A DNA stretch of 31,731 bases from Bacillota bacterium (lineage in GTDB: Bacteria > Bacillota > Clostridia > Lachnospirales > Lachnospiraceae): the NCBI GenBank assembly GCA_023408815.1, contig JAEYJO010000007.1, forward strand, positions 1 through 31,731, read 5' to 3'. This document shows, piece after piece, positions 24,110-31,731 of the stretch; position 1 is the first letter of the stretch; the number at the start of each line of letters is the position of its first letter. Under the pieces are notes generated by a model that was not told the origin of the DNA, did no database searches, and saw nothing but the letters and a program-made list of their open reading frames with translations. The translations under genes were made by a program, and so were the position numbers.

Positions 24110-27100
24110 TCAGTCCTCCACTAATGATTCATCTATTTCCTTAGGATCAAAATACCTTGTAAATGAATGTTTATTATCCTTGTAAACAGCAATATTTCGA
24201 TCTACTAATGGAGCAATATCCGGTATTTTATCAGGCGGTGCTGAAAAAACAGCCTGAAGTCCAAATCGTCTAAGCAACCGAATGCTTTCCTGAATTCTTT
24301 CTCCATCCATTTTGCTGAATGCTTCGTCAAGTATAATCAGACGGATTGTATTATTCTGATTTTTATTGCGGATTCTGCATACTTGAGAAAAGGAGGCTAA
24401 CAATGCTATATAAAATGGAATCTGTGTTTCCCCTCCCGATTTTTTCAATAATGTTTTTGAAAGACGCTGTTCCTCTCCCTGGTCATTTTTAACTACCAAG
24501 TCAAAAACAAGATAAGTTTTATAATCAGTAAATTTTTTTATATTTCTCTCGTATTCAGCCCTACGCTCTGCAGATACATTGCTATCATTTAAAATCAGCA
24601 AACGGAATAATTCCGATATTTCATTTTGATATTTTTCATTGAAACTCTGCGAGGCAATATTCCATCCACCGGTATCCATAAGCAGCGGATCCATAATCAT
24701 ATCATAAAAATGCCGGTACTCGGGATTTGGTTTTTTTTCAAACTGATATGTATCGGTGCCGAAAATGCTTTGCTTTAAAGATGCATTCAGTTCATTAATC
24801 TGTTCTGTTACTGTTTCAATATTAGATTTAAGTTTGGCAATAAAATCATCCCTGAACTGATTATAAGCTTTCACTTTAGAATCTTTAATTTTCTCTATAT
24901 AATCAGGCAGCTGAATATCGGACAAGTTATTCAATTCCTTGTCAAATTCCTGATTACCCTCCTTTTCAATATCAAATGGCATTTTGTATTCGCCATTATA
25001 TTTCGAACGCTTTTCCGTACGTTCTTTGCGAACCTTATTTTTTTTAATTTCAGTCTGTTGCTTAGCAGAATAAAATCCAGTCCGTAAAGCTTCCATGGTA
25101 CGTGTTTTGCCTTCATGTAAAAAACGAGGCTCACCTACATTGAAAATCCAAGCATCATCAAATTTTTCTTTTATTTCTCTTTCAATTTGAGTTATCTTTT
25201 CTATGATATCTGGCAATTTTTCCTTCTTTAAAATATCAAGTTCTACGCTCAGTCTCTCATTTTTCTTGTCCAAAGTATGGTAGCTTTTATCTTTTTCATC
25301 GATTGAATCCTTATAAGTCTCCATTTGTTTTTTCATACGGTCCAGAAATAAGAAATCAAGACTATCATATTCCTTCTTTATTATGAGCAGATGTTCATCC
25401 AATTCGGGAATTCTTGCCCCTTCCTTTATTGCTTTTTCATATTGTTCTGCTTCATAGTTCTCCAAAGTTCTGGCAGAAACAGCCGTTTGGGCAATTCGAT
25501 GATGATTTATCGTCTGCTCATAAAGTTCTCTTTTCTGTCCCAATTCTTCTGTCATCTGCCCGATCAAAACCTCTAAAGATTTACGGCCGATAAAAGGATT
25601 GGCATAACGGATAGGATTAATTCTTCTGGAAACATAGCCTTTATAAAGCATCCCCTCATCTGTAATAGCAATTTTATGATTTCGAAGATCGTCTACATGT
25701 TCACATTTTATTACCCCACCCAAAAGATATTCGGCATAAAGTTTTGCAGCTTCATTTTCTGCTTCAATTTCCTCCATAAGAGAACCCGGCTTTTGAGGCT
25801 TATTAAAGCTTTTTCTCAATTTGCCGATATCGATTAGTCCTGCATCGTGCAGCTTCTTATCCTGCTTTTCCCGATTATACGTTCTAAGAGAATCCCTGTA
25901 AAACTCTTCCGGTACTAATAAATAGAATTTCTGTTTATCCAAATATCCTTCAATTGCATTGCGCCATCTGGAATTTGGTATCTCCAGTAAGTCTGCAAGT
26001 ATGGATACCGGAACCGTCCTTTGATGAAGCCGATAAAGATTTTCTTCGAGCACATTCTTCAATGTTGTTACTTCAATAGGATATGGTTTAATTCCTTTTT
26101 TCAGATTATCTATTTTTCTTTCCAGCTCTTCAATATTATTCTTTAACTGCTCAGCCTGATTTTTTGATTCTACTTGAAATTCATTTACCTTTGCTTTTAA
26201 CACAGCAAACTTATGAGCCGATTCTAAAAAAGGATACTTTTTGGCCTTTTCTGAATCCAGTGCTTTCATATTTTCAAAAAACAATAATCCTTCTTCCGTA
26301 GTCTCTTGGGAAAACCCACATTCTTTAAGTTCCTCCAACATTTTTAGCCAATCTGTTCCATAAGCTCTTGTTCTATCGATTGCAGACTGGATCTTATGCT
26401 CAAGCTGTTCTTTCTCCAGCTTTAAGCTGTCCAGTTTTAAACTTAATTCTCTCTCCCGTTTTGTTACATTGGATGTATGATATTTATTTTCCAAATCCTC
26501 ATATTCTTTTCTTAAAGAAACCAGTTCTTTTTCCAGTTCTCCCATTTCTGTACAATGCTGCTGTATAAGATTTTCTTTTTCTTCCATCTGATTTTTATAT
26601 GTCTTTTCCTGCTGTTCTGCTTCTTGCCTGCCTGCTCTGATAAAAATATAATCCTGCTGCCGGAATTTTTCCTTTTCATTTTCATAGTCAGCATTTAAAG
26701 AACTGATTTCCCTCAATTTTTCTATTCTTTCCTGAATGTTCATCGCATCCTGTTCCAGATTTTTATATTGGCGGATATCACTTTGCATTTGCTCAATATC
26801 AATTTTATTCTTTATATCACAAACTGACTCTGTAATAAATTGTTCAATATCCGAAATCGGCGAAAAAGGAACTGCTTTTTTAAGCAGCACCCTATACTTA
26901 TTTTTTACCTGTCCGAACTTTGCCAGAGTCACCTCCTGATACCGTTTATTGGTATCAAGAAACTCAAATTCCACACGCTTTTTTCCTTTTATGCCCTGAG
27001 CTAAAAAAGCTCGAAGACCTCTTATGTCATAAGGTATTTTAGTGCTCTCCTCAATAAACAGATTTTCCGGCATTCCCTGATTATGGATAATGAACCATTT

Positions 27101-27475
27101 ATAGTCAAAGCTTTGGTCTTTATAACAGTCACATACAATTCCCGCAACAAAATGCCGATTATTTCCAGTATCCTCAAATTCTAATACAACATAGCTGGAA
27201 AACCGCTCTTTTCTAAGATAATTGAATCCCACATCACCATCATCCCCCTTTTCTCCAAATAAATAGCTTTTAAGGGTTCTTGTGGACTTTTCATTAGCCG
27301 CTTTATTAAAAAAAGTTCCGGTAGTATCGCCCAGCATTACCAGTTGCAAAGCATCAATGATCGTGGACTTCCCTGCAGCCGTCTTTCCTGTGAGAAAATT
27401 AATGGTATCGAACGCAATCACTTCTTTCGTATAGTTATGCCAATGAATCAAAAGCATTCTCTTAAGCTTTTTCAT
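24110..27475 (-). CDS. jetC: Wadjet system protein JetC (SMC/MukB-like ATPase)
   Basis: The DNA-motor ATPase of Wadjet, 1121 residues. The head starts at once, with Walker A GKTAAGKST at residues 30-38. Long coiled-coil arms run at about 230-420 and 690-930, separated by a hinge-like globular part around 470-640 (WRNAIEGYLDKQKFYLLV and GYVSRRINPIRY). The C-terminal half of the head has the signature motif KKSGGETQIPF near residue 1010 and Walker B LIILDEAFSKMDG near 1045, followed by an SbcC-like end. Both ATPase halves are complete. The start overlaps the jetB stop by four bases. It corresponds to MukB in the MukBEF-like JetABC complex. Confidence 0.95.
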   Translation of the reverse strand: MKKLKRMLLIHWHNYTKEVIAFDTINFLTGKTAAGKSTIIDALQLVMLGDTTGTFFNKAANEKSTRTLKSYLFGEKGDDGDVGFNYLRKERFSSYVVLEFEDTGNNRHFVAGIVCDCYKDQSFDYKWFIIHNQGMPENLFIEESTKIPYDIRGLRAFLAQGIKGKKRVEFEFLDTNKRYQEVTLAKFGQVKNKYRVLLKKAVPFSPISDIEQFITESVCDIKNKIDIEQMQSDIRQYKNLEQDAMNIQERIEKLREISSLNADYENEKEKFRQQDYIFIRAGRQEAEQQEKTYKNQMEEKENLIQQHCTEMGELEKELVSLRKEYEDLENKYHTSNVTKRERELSLKLDSLKLEKEQLEHKIQSAIDRTRAYGTDWLKMLEELKECGFSQETTEEGLLFFENMKALDSEKAKKYPFLESAHKFAVLKAKVNEFQVESKNQAEQLKNNIEELERKIDNLKKGIKPYPIEVTTLKNVLEENLYRLHQRTVPVSILADLLEIPNSRWRNAIEGYLDKQKFYLLVPEEFYRDSLRTYNREKQDKKLHDAGLIDIGKLRKSFNKPQKPGSLMEEIEAENEAAKLYAEYLLGGVIKCEHVDDLRNHKIAITDEGMLYKGYVSRRINPIRYANPFIGRKSLEVLIGQMTEELGQKRELYEQTINHHRIAQTAVSARTLENYEAEQYEKAIKEGARIPELDEHLLIIKKEYDSLDFLFLDRMKKQMETYKDSIDEKDKSYHTLDKKNERLSVELDILKKEKLPDIIEKITQIEREIKEKFDDAWIFNVGEPRFLHEGKTRTMEALRTGFYSAKQQTEIKKNKVRKERTEKRSKYNGEYKMPFDIEKEGNQEFDKELNNLSDIQLPDYIEKIKDSKVKAYNQFRDDFIAKLKSNIETVTEQINELNASLKQSIFGTDTYQFEKKPNPEYRHFYDMIMDPLLMDTGGWNIASQSFNEKYQNEISELFRLLILNDSNVSAERRAEYERNIKKFTDYKTYLVFDLVVKNDQGEEQRLSKTLLKKSGGETQIPFYIALLASFSQVCRIRNKNQNNTIRLIILDEAFSKMDGERIQESIRLLRRFGLQAVFSAPPDKIPDIAPLVDRNIAVYKDNKHSFTRYFDPKEIDESLVED

Positions 27476-28110
27476 GCTTCCTCTCCCTCTATGTAACTAT
27501 CATCTTCTGTTACTTCCTTTGAATCCTCTATCAGCGCATACATATTACTGATTCGCTCATTTGTTATAATAAACAAAATTGTAGGTAAAATAAGAATTCT
27601 TGTAGTGGCAGCTTCCCAAGTTCCTTCTGCCTTATCTACAATCCGAAATCTGTTCAAGCGTCTTAATGAATCTCGTAATATTGTATCCGCCGGTTTTTTA
27701 GGAATAACTCCCAGAGAAATCATTTTATGTACTATATCTCCGGTAGATGTGAAAATATCTTTCGATAGAGACAACTTCTCCCGCTCTTCTTCATAAATCA
27801 AACGCAATGTATACACCATTAAAGTTGTCAGCTTATCTAATTTCTGCCGATTAGCATCATATATACTATGCAAACTGATTACCCCATAATTGCTATCTCT
27901 TTCCAGCTGGAATCCGCTGTATTGCAGATAATCTTGAAACAATTCAAAATTACGCTCCACGAATAAATAGTCCTGGCTGATTCTTCGTAAATTATCTGAA
28001 AAATCATATTGAATCTGCAGCAAAAAGGTATGCGCAAGTAATTCGTTTAAAATGCGCCTAAAGCTTTCCTGTTCCATTAATCCCAGCTTTTGAAATCTTT
28101 CATCAAACAT
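27472..28110 (-). CDS. jetB: Wadjet system protein JetB (DUF4194, MukE-like)
   Basis: The accessory winged-helix subunit that binds the kleisin JetA, as MukE binds MukF. The start is set at the ATG at 28110, preceded by AGAGGGTGG, giving 212 residues; an open stretch to 28167 would overlap jetA far more and has no family sequence. Visible DUF4194 features are LLAHTFLLQIQYD, a central SIYDANRQKLDKLTTLMVYT-like helix and a winged-helix end RDSLRRLNRFRIVDK. The last 20 residues are acidic. Its first eight bases overlap the end of jetA. Confidence 0.92.
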   Translation of the reverse strand: MFDERFQKLGLMEQESFRRILNELLAHTFLLQIQYDFSDNLRRISQDYLFVERNFELFQDYLQYSGFQLERDSNYGVISLHSIYDANRQKLDKLTTLMVYTLRLIYEEEREKLSLSKDIFTSTGDIVHKMISLGVIPKKPADTILRDSLRRLNRFRIVDKAEGTWEAATTRILILPTILFIITNERISNMYALIEDSKEVTEDDSYIEGEEA

Positions 28111-29497
28111 TTTTCCACCCTCTTTTGAAAAATTGTACCCTAGGCAATCGATAACCCTCCTTTTCAATTGTACCCTCTAAGAACTCAACTTGATAACCGG
28201 CACTTTTCTGCCCTGCCCGGATTGTTCCCAGCATAAATAAAACAAACTCATCAGTATCTGCCATTTCCAAATCTTCTGTTCCGAAGGTCTCCCTTCCTTT
28301 AAGATATTGTTCAACAAATTCATCTATTTTCCGGGTACTATACTGACTGCGGATGCTGCATAAAAAACTTTCAATTAAATTATTGTCCGTCTCTGCCTCT
28401 TCAACAGGAATAGGCTTGCCTTCTGCTTTTATTGTTCGTTTCACCCTATCATACATTGATCCGGTGTCAAGATATCCATGTCGATAGACAATAATACCTT
28501 CTTCCATTCTTTCAGACACATTTGTCTCTTTTGACCTTTTTAACAGCTCTACTAATTTTCCTTTGACACTTCTATCGGCGTTCATTATATAACGAATCTT
28601 ATCAATGGACGCATTCGTATATTCTACATGTTTTTTATCAATATCTGCTATCATGCCCTCTATATTTTCAAAGGTATTGGCTATAAAATTGATTTTCATC
28701 AGAATATCTTCTTTTCCATCCTCATCAGAACTATAAATATGTCTTTGCTTTCCCTGACCAATAATTATATCGATTGTATCTTCGCTTAACATCCATTCAT
28801 TTAAGCATTTTAATATGGAATGTTTAAATCGTGGAACTGAGTCAATGGTCTTTAAAGGATAATAAATTGTATCGATAATCTGTTCTTTGTAACGGTCAAA
28901 ATGTTCGGCAAGTAACTCATTCACACCTAACTCCGCTGTGATTTTCTGATAATACCTTTTAATATTATTAAATAGCAGCTTTAATTCATCCACTAATTGA
29001 ACAGTATTTTGATATGCCGCTTGTAATGCCTGATAGAGATAATCAGAATTTTCTTCTGTGTTTTTTAAAGTAGCATAAGTAGCGAACACATAACTATTGT
29101 ATTCTTTTATATGTTCCGTTGATAAATCATAAAGTAAGTTGATAACCGAAATAGAATAATCGGGTATCGTAATATTTTCTTCAAATGATTTACTTTCATA
29201 CTCTACTTCAATCCATCCCGTTTCTTTTAATTTACGGATAAGCAAATAAGCCTTTCCTGACAAACTAATATCAATTTTCTCCTCTTCTTTAAATCCCTCT
29301 GTCTCTTGAGAGAAATCAGCAAGGATTATATTAGTTTCCAATGTATCTATCAACATTGCCAGGAGGTCTGTCCTATGTATGGTCAGCTCTGTTTTAAAAG
29401 CTTGACGCAATACAAAAAGAGCTTCTACATAAAGCTCTTTATTTGGCGATATTAAAATACTGAAAAAGCGTTCCGGTATGCGTTCGAATAACTTCAT
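28103..29497 (-). CDS. jetA: Wadjet system protein JetA (kleisin-like, DUF5716 family)
   Basis: The kleisin-type subunit that bridges the SMC heads. The 464-residue protein begins MKLFERIPERFFSILISPNK, a pattern I associate with the JetA branch of type II Wadjet rather than the DUF3375 proteins of type I. A winged-helix N-terminal half is followed by long helices (about 150-320) and a variable C-terminal region. The start has only a weak GGGGAATTAG site. It is the first gene of the operon and probably carries its promoter within 29500-29605. No membrane segment or catalytic motif is seen, as expected. Confidence 0.9.
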   Translation of the reverse strand: MKLFERIPERFFSILISPNKELYVEALFVLRQAFKTELTIHRTDLLAMLIDTLETNIILADFSQETEGFKEEEKIDISLSGKAYLLIRKLKETGWIEVEYESKSFEENITIPDYSISVINLLYDLSTEHIKEYNSYVFATYATLKNTEENSDYLYQALQAAYQNTVQLVDELKLLFNNIKRYYQKITAELGVNELLAEHFDRYKEQIIDTIYYPLKTIDSVPRFKHSILKCLNEWMLSEDTIDIIIGQGKQRHIYSSDEDGKEDILMKINFIANTFENIEGMIADIDKKHVEYTNASIDKIRYIMNADRSVKGKLVELLKRSKETNVSERMEEGIIVYRHGYLDTGSMYDRVKRTIKAEGKPIPVEEAETDNNLIESFLCSIRSQYSTRKIDEFVEQYLKGRETFGTEDLEMADTDEFVLFMLGTIRAGQKSAGYQVEFLEGTIEKEGYRLPRVQFFKRGWKNV

Positions 29498-29547
29498 ACT
29501 AATTCCCCATATAATATTGATGCAATCGTATTATTACTATTCTAAAT

Positions 29548-29576
29548 ATTATACATGTTTTTATCTGATTTTTCCA
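29548..29576 (-). promoter_or_regulatory. Possible promoter of the Wadjet operon
   Basis: On the minus strand a consensus TATAAT (29548-29553) lies about 50 bases before the jetA start. The matching -35 region is poor: TGGAAA at 17 bases or TTGTGG at 20 bases. Confidence 0.4.
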
Positions 29577-29605
29577 CAATTGCTTTGATACTTGACAGTA
29601 AAAAA

Positions 29606-29738
29606 GTTACTGTTCACTCCGTTCACAGTAACTCATGATTTCCGCATTTAAATTCGCTTCGCGAAGCGGAAATCATCTCTCGAATCACGTTCTTACGCAG
29701 CTTAACAGCAAGTGTTAAGCTGCTGTGTGAACAGTAAC
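29606..29738. mobile_element. 133-bp hairpin element with GTTACTGTTCAC ends (MITE-like)
   Basis: The ends GTTACTGTTCAC (29606-29617) and GTGAACAGTAAC (29727-29738) are perfect 12-bp inverted repeats. Inside are three hairpins: GTTACTGT with ACAGTAAC (29606-29632), ATGATTTCCGC with its complement (29634-29675, tip GCTTCGCGAAGC), and CAGCTTAACA with TGTTAAGCTG. GTAAAAAA flanks both sides (29598-29605 and 29739-29746) as an 8-bp direct repeat, though this sequence is low in complexity. There is no coding capacity. It has the same ends as the element at 20997-21316. Confidence 0.75.
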
Positions 29739-29764
29739 GTAAAAAAAACGTGGTTAGATGCGCC

Positions 29765-30799
29765 TTAAAAGCAGCGTTTCGTTTCCTTTCGGCAATCGTT
29801 GGTGCCCTTTTTCATGCAGTTATAACAGATTTCATTTGGCAGCGGACCTCCCTCTGCAAATTCCTTGATGTTTTGCAGCGTCACTGCCGCGATCTGCTCG
29901 AGTGCTTCTTTGGTAAAAAATGCCTGATGCGAGGTCACAAGCACATTCGGGAACGCAATCAGACGCGTAAGCGTATCGTCTGAAACGATATTATCCGAAA
30001 AATCTTCAAAGAAATACTCGTTTTCCTCCTCATAAACATCCAGCGCCGCACCGCCGATCTTTCGCTCCTTGAGCGCCTCAATCAACGCCCGGGTGTCAAT
30101 CAGCGCACCGCGCGATGTGTTGAGAATCAATCCACCCGGCTTCATCTTGGAAATGCTTTCCTCGTTAATGATGTAATGCGTGTCCGGTGTCAGCGGGCAG
30201 TGCAGCGAAATCACATCGCTGCGGCGGAAAAGCTCATCCAGCGTGGCGTATTCAAAATCCGTATCCTTGGCTGGGAACGGATCATAGGCAACGATATTCA
30301 TGCCGAACCCGCGGCAGATATCAATGAATATCCGCCCGATTTTGCCCGTGCCGACAACACCGGCGGTCTTGCCATGCAGGTCAAAGCCCATGAGGCCGTT
30401 GATGGTAAAATTGTTGTCACGCGTTCTTATATAAGCCCTATGTGTCTTGCGATTTAAAGTGAGCATCAACGTGGCCGCATGCTCCGCAACGGCATAGGGA
30501 GAATAAGCAGGCACCCGGGTAATATGGCATTTTCCATACGCCGTTTTGAAATCCACATTATTATAGCCCGCACAGCGCAGCGCAATATGCCGGATTCCGG
30601 CTTCATACAGCGCGTTAATGGTCGGCTCGTCAATAACATCGTTGACAAATGCGCACACCGCATCGTACCCCGCCGCCAGCCGGGCTGTTTCCGGCCCCAG
30701 ATGGTAATCAAAGTACTTCAGTTCATATCCGTATTTTTCATTTTCATGGTCAAAATACGCAATATCGTATGCTTTGGCATCATAAAACGCAATTTTCAT
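29765..30799 (-). CDS. ldhA: D-lactate dehydrogenase (D-2-hydroxyacid dehydrogenase family)
   Basis: It reduces pyruvate to D-lactate with NADH in fermentation. Starting at the ATG at 30799, about nine bases after AGGAAGGGA, it has 344 residues. The NAD-binding loop is GTGKIGRIF. The catalytic Arg lies in NTSRGALID, the Glu in DVYEEENEYFF, and the His in TSHQAFFT; FFEDFS is typical of the D-LDH branch. The C-terminal tail (NEICYNCMKKGTNDCRKETKRCF-like, Cys- and Lys-rich) is slightly longer than usual. Base composition is visibly richer in G and C than in the neighbouring Wadjet genes, which suggests a separate origin. No good terminator or promoter is seen; the hairpin element at 29606 follows. 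Confidence 0.92.
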   Translation of the reverse strand: MKIAFYDAKAYDIAYFDHENEKYGYELKYFDYHLGPETARLAAGYDAVCAFVNDVIDEPTINALYEAGIRHIALRCAGYNNVDFKTAYGKCHITRVPAYSPYAVAEHAATLMLTLNRKTHRAYIRTRDNNFTINGLMGFDLHGKTAGVVGTGKIGRIFIDICRGFGMNIVAYDPFPAKDTDFEYATLDELFRRSDVISLHCPLTPDTHYIINEESISKMKPGGLILNTSRGALIDTRALIEALKERKIGGAALDVYEEENEYFFEDFSDNIVSDDTLTRLIAFPNVLVTSHQAFFTKEALEQIAAVTLQNIKEFAEGGPLPNEICYNCMKKGTNDCRKETKRCF

Positions 30800-30981
30800 A
30801 AAAATGTCCCTTCCTCTCATTCTGTATACTTGTAAATGTTTCTCTATTACCATCTTTGCCACAAAACCATTGGAATAATCTCTATCGTCATATCAATATA
30901 CCACATTACTGCTATAAACTTTTGCAAGAATACCAACCGTAGAATTATAAGAATTATTTATTCTCTCGATATAATATACTT

Positions 30982-31335
30982 TTAATTTATTTTTTGAAAA
31001 ATGGAATCGCTGGATAACCTTGGAATCTGTTCCAGTTCTCCGTCTTCGTACCGTACATGAGCCGGATTAAACACCCTTTTTCCAATTTTATCCTTAAAGC
31101 AAACTAATGTATACACCAAAAACGCAACTATAGGAATTATTGCATATTGAGAATATGATTCTACACCTTTCACAACATGAGACCATGCCTTAATTCCACA
31201 GTTAAAGCACACAAGAAGGGCATACCGCAGAATTGTCCTTCTTACGGAATACCTTCTATCAAGGATTTTCATCTCAAAAAACAAGAAAATAAAACTGCCT
31301 GCAATCCAGCTCAGCCATATCATTCCCCAGTTCAT
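30982..31335 (-). CDS. Small membrane protein, possibly the shortened sensor part of a GHKL kinase
   Basis: 117 residues with hydrophobic segments at about 4-21, 36-48 and 63-80, and a soluble C-terminal tail (about 85-117). I do not recognise a family. The segment LVYTLVCFKDKIGKRVF resembles the loop after a helix in the membrane sensor of Lachnospiraceae GHKL kinases, but that is weak. The start ATG overlaps the stop of the GHKL-kinase remnant upstream by four bases (ATGA), so the two were once translationally coupled. AAGGATAGG lies nine bases upstream. Confidence 0.6.
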   Translation of the reverse strand: MNWGMIWLSWIAGSFIFLFFEMKILDRRYSVRRTILRYALLVCFNCGIKAWSHVVKGVESYSQYAIIPIVAFLVYTLVCFKDKIGKRVFNPAHVRYEDGELEQIPRLSSDSIFQKIN

Positions 31336-31483
31336 ATTGCCATACCTATCCTTAAGATTACAGTTACTTTATAAATATTAGGCTTCATTTCCTCCTCATA
31401 GTATCCATCATATCTCATAGCTATATCTTGCAAAATCTTTTTCCCATATCCATGATTAGGTGAAGGACTTCTAGTCATGTACA
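31332..31483 (-). pseudogene. C-terminal remnant of a GHKL sensor histidine kinase
   Basis: The minus-strand frame reads MTRSPSPNHGYGKKILQD then IAMRYDGYYEEEMKPNIY and KVTVILRIGMAI before TGA. NHGYGKKIL is the G2-type box of the HATPase (GHKL) domain, and the ending strand KVTVIL is the usual last strand. About 50 residues remain, closed upstream by a TAG at 31484-31486, so the rest of the kinase is missing. The break lies beside the IS-end-like hairpins at 31590-31660. Confidence 0.6.
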
Positions 31484-31591
31484 CCTAACATCAACTGATG
31501 AGACATTTAAAATACATAAATTTTCTTAAGTTAACGACATTGCATGCATAGCAGGTGGTTTATTTTTATTACGATACAATCAGCACCACCC

Positions 31592-31660
31592 ATCTAACGG
31601 GTGGTGCTCAGACCGTAGACAAAGCGGAGTTAGGATGCAAATCCTAACTCTATTTTTCTT
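31592..31660. repeat. Two strong hairpins resembling an IS200/IS605 end
   Basis: GCACCACCC-atctaac-GGGTGGTGC (about 31592-31614) and GAGTTAGGAT-gcaa-ATCCTAACTC (about 31629-31652) are perfect stems 14 bases apart. On the plus strand the second is followed by TATTTTTCTT and could terminate transcription. No transposase is visible within the window. The palindromes next to an AT-rich GGTGGTTTATTTTTATT stretch recall IS200/IS605 ends. The rest of 31336-31731 shows only the kinase remnant. Confidence 0.45.
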
Positions 31661-31731
31661 ATCCATTGAGGGATTTTATATATTTGTGACCAGAAACCTG
31701 AATCAGTACCGTTCACGAGTCCTTTTCTTTC

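Overview
The window looks like chromosomal DNA of a Gram-positive Clostridia member, most likely family Lachnospiraceae. The reasons are AGGAGG-type ribosome binding sites, a DUF5688 gene, a hexameric glutamate dehydrogenase of the Clostridium type, an nrdR repressor, and a YqeG/aro/efp operon. Every intact gene, including the single tRNA, lies on the minus strand. The only plus-strand coding trace is a decayed ATPase pseudogene. This family assignment is inference from gene content; no search was run.

Layout, left to right (genes read right to left). 1-435: start of an off-window gene and a remnant of a small DUF3006-like gene. 436-4135: rluF-type pseudouridine synthase, ligA and metA, tightly packed. 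4305-5810: a soluble chemotaxis receptor with an unusual C-terminal sensor domain. 5811-6144: hairpin-rich spacer with the gdhA terminator. 6145-7479: gdhA, preceded by a promoter and a leader with an attenuator-like hairpin. 7730-9308: a small conserved protein and a Gfo/Idh/MocA oxidoreductase. 9409-10884: an SH3-repeat membrane-anchored protein just downstream of tRNA-Arg(CCG). 11016-11996: a DUF5688 protein. 12192-15214: yqeG-aroE-aroK-aroQ-efp, with three 4-bp overlaps and one terminator after efp. 15340-15738: a small repeat-bearing protein. 15994-20882: a five-gene oligopeptide-type ABC importer with a clear promoter. 21401-21853: nrdR with a clear promoter and terminator.

22009-31731 is the accessory part: a coiled-coil protein, an AAA/DUF4143 pseudogene, a complete Wadjet (jetA-jetB-jetC-jetD) anti-plasmid operon, a D-lactate dehydrogenase of visibly different base composition, a small membrane protein coupled to a GHKL-kinase remnant, and strong hairpins at the right edge that resemble an IS200/IS605 end.

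The least expected structure is a pair of non-coding elements, 20997-21316 (about 320 bp) and 29606-29738 (133 bp). They share 12-bp terminal inverted repeats (GTTACTGTTCAC), are built of nested perfect inverted repeats, and each appears to be flanked by an 8-bp direct repeat. They look like a family of hairpin-forming miniature mobile elements, one on each side of the stretch holding nrdR and the Wadjet operon. Other structures worth attention are a 13-bp perfect inverted repeat enclosing the tRNA, a possible terminator/antiterminator pair ahead of gdhA, and the C-terminal sensor domain of the chemoreceptor.
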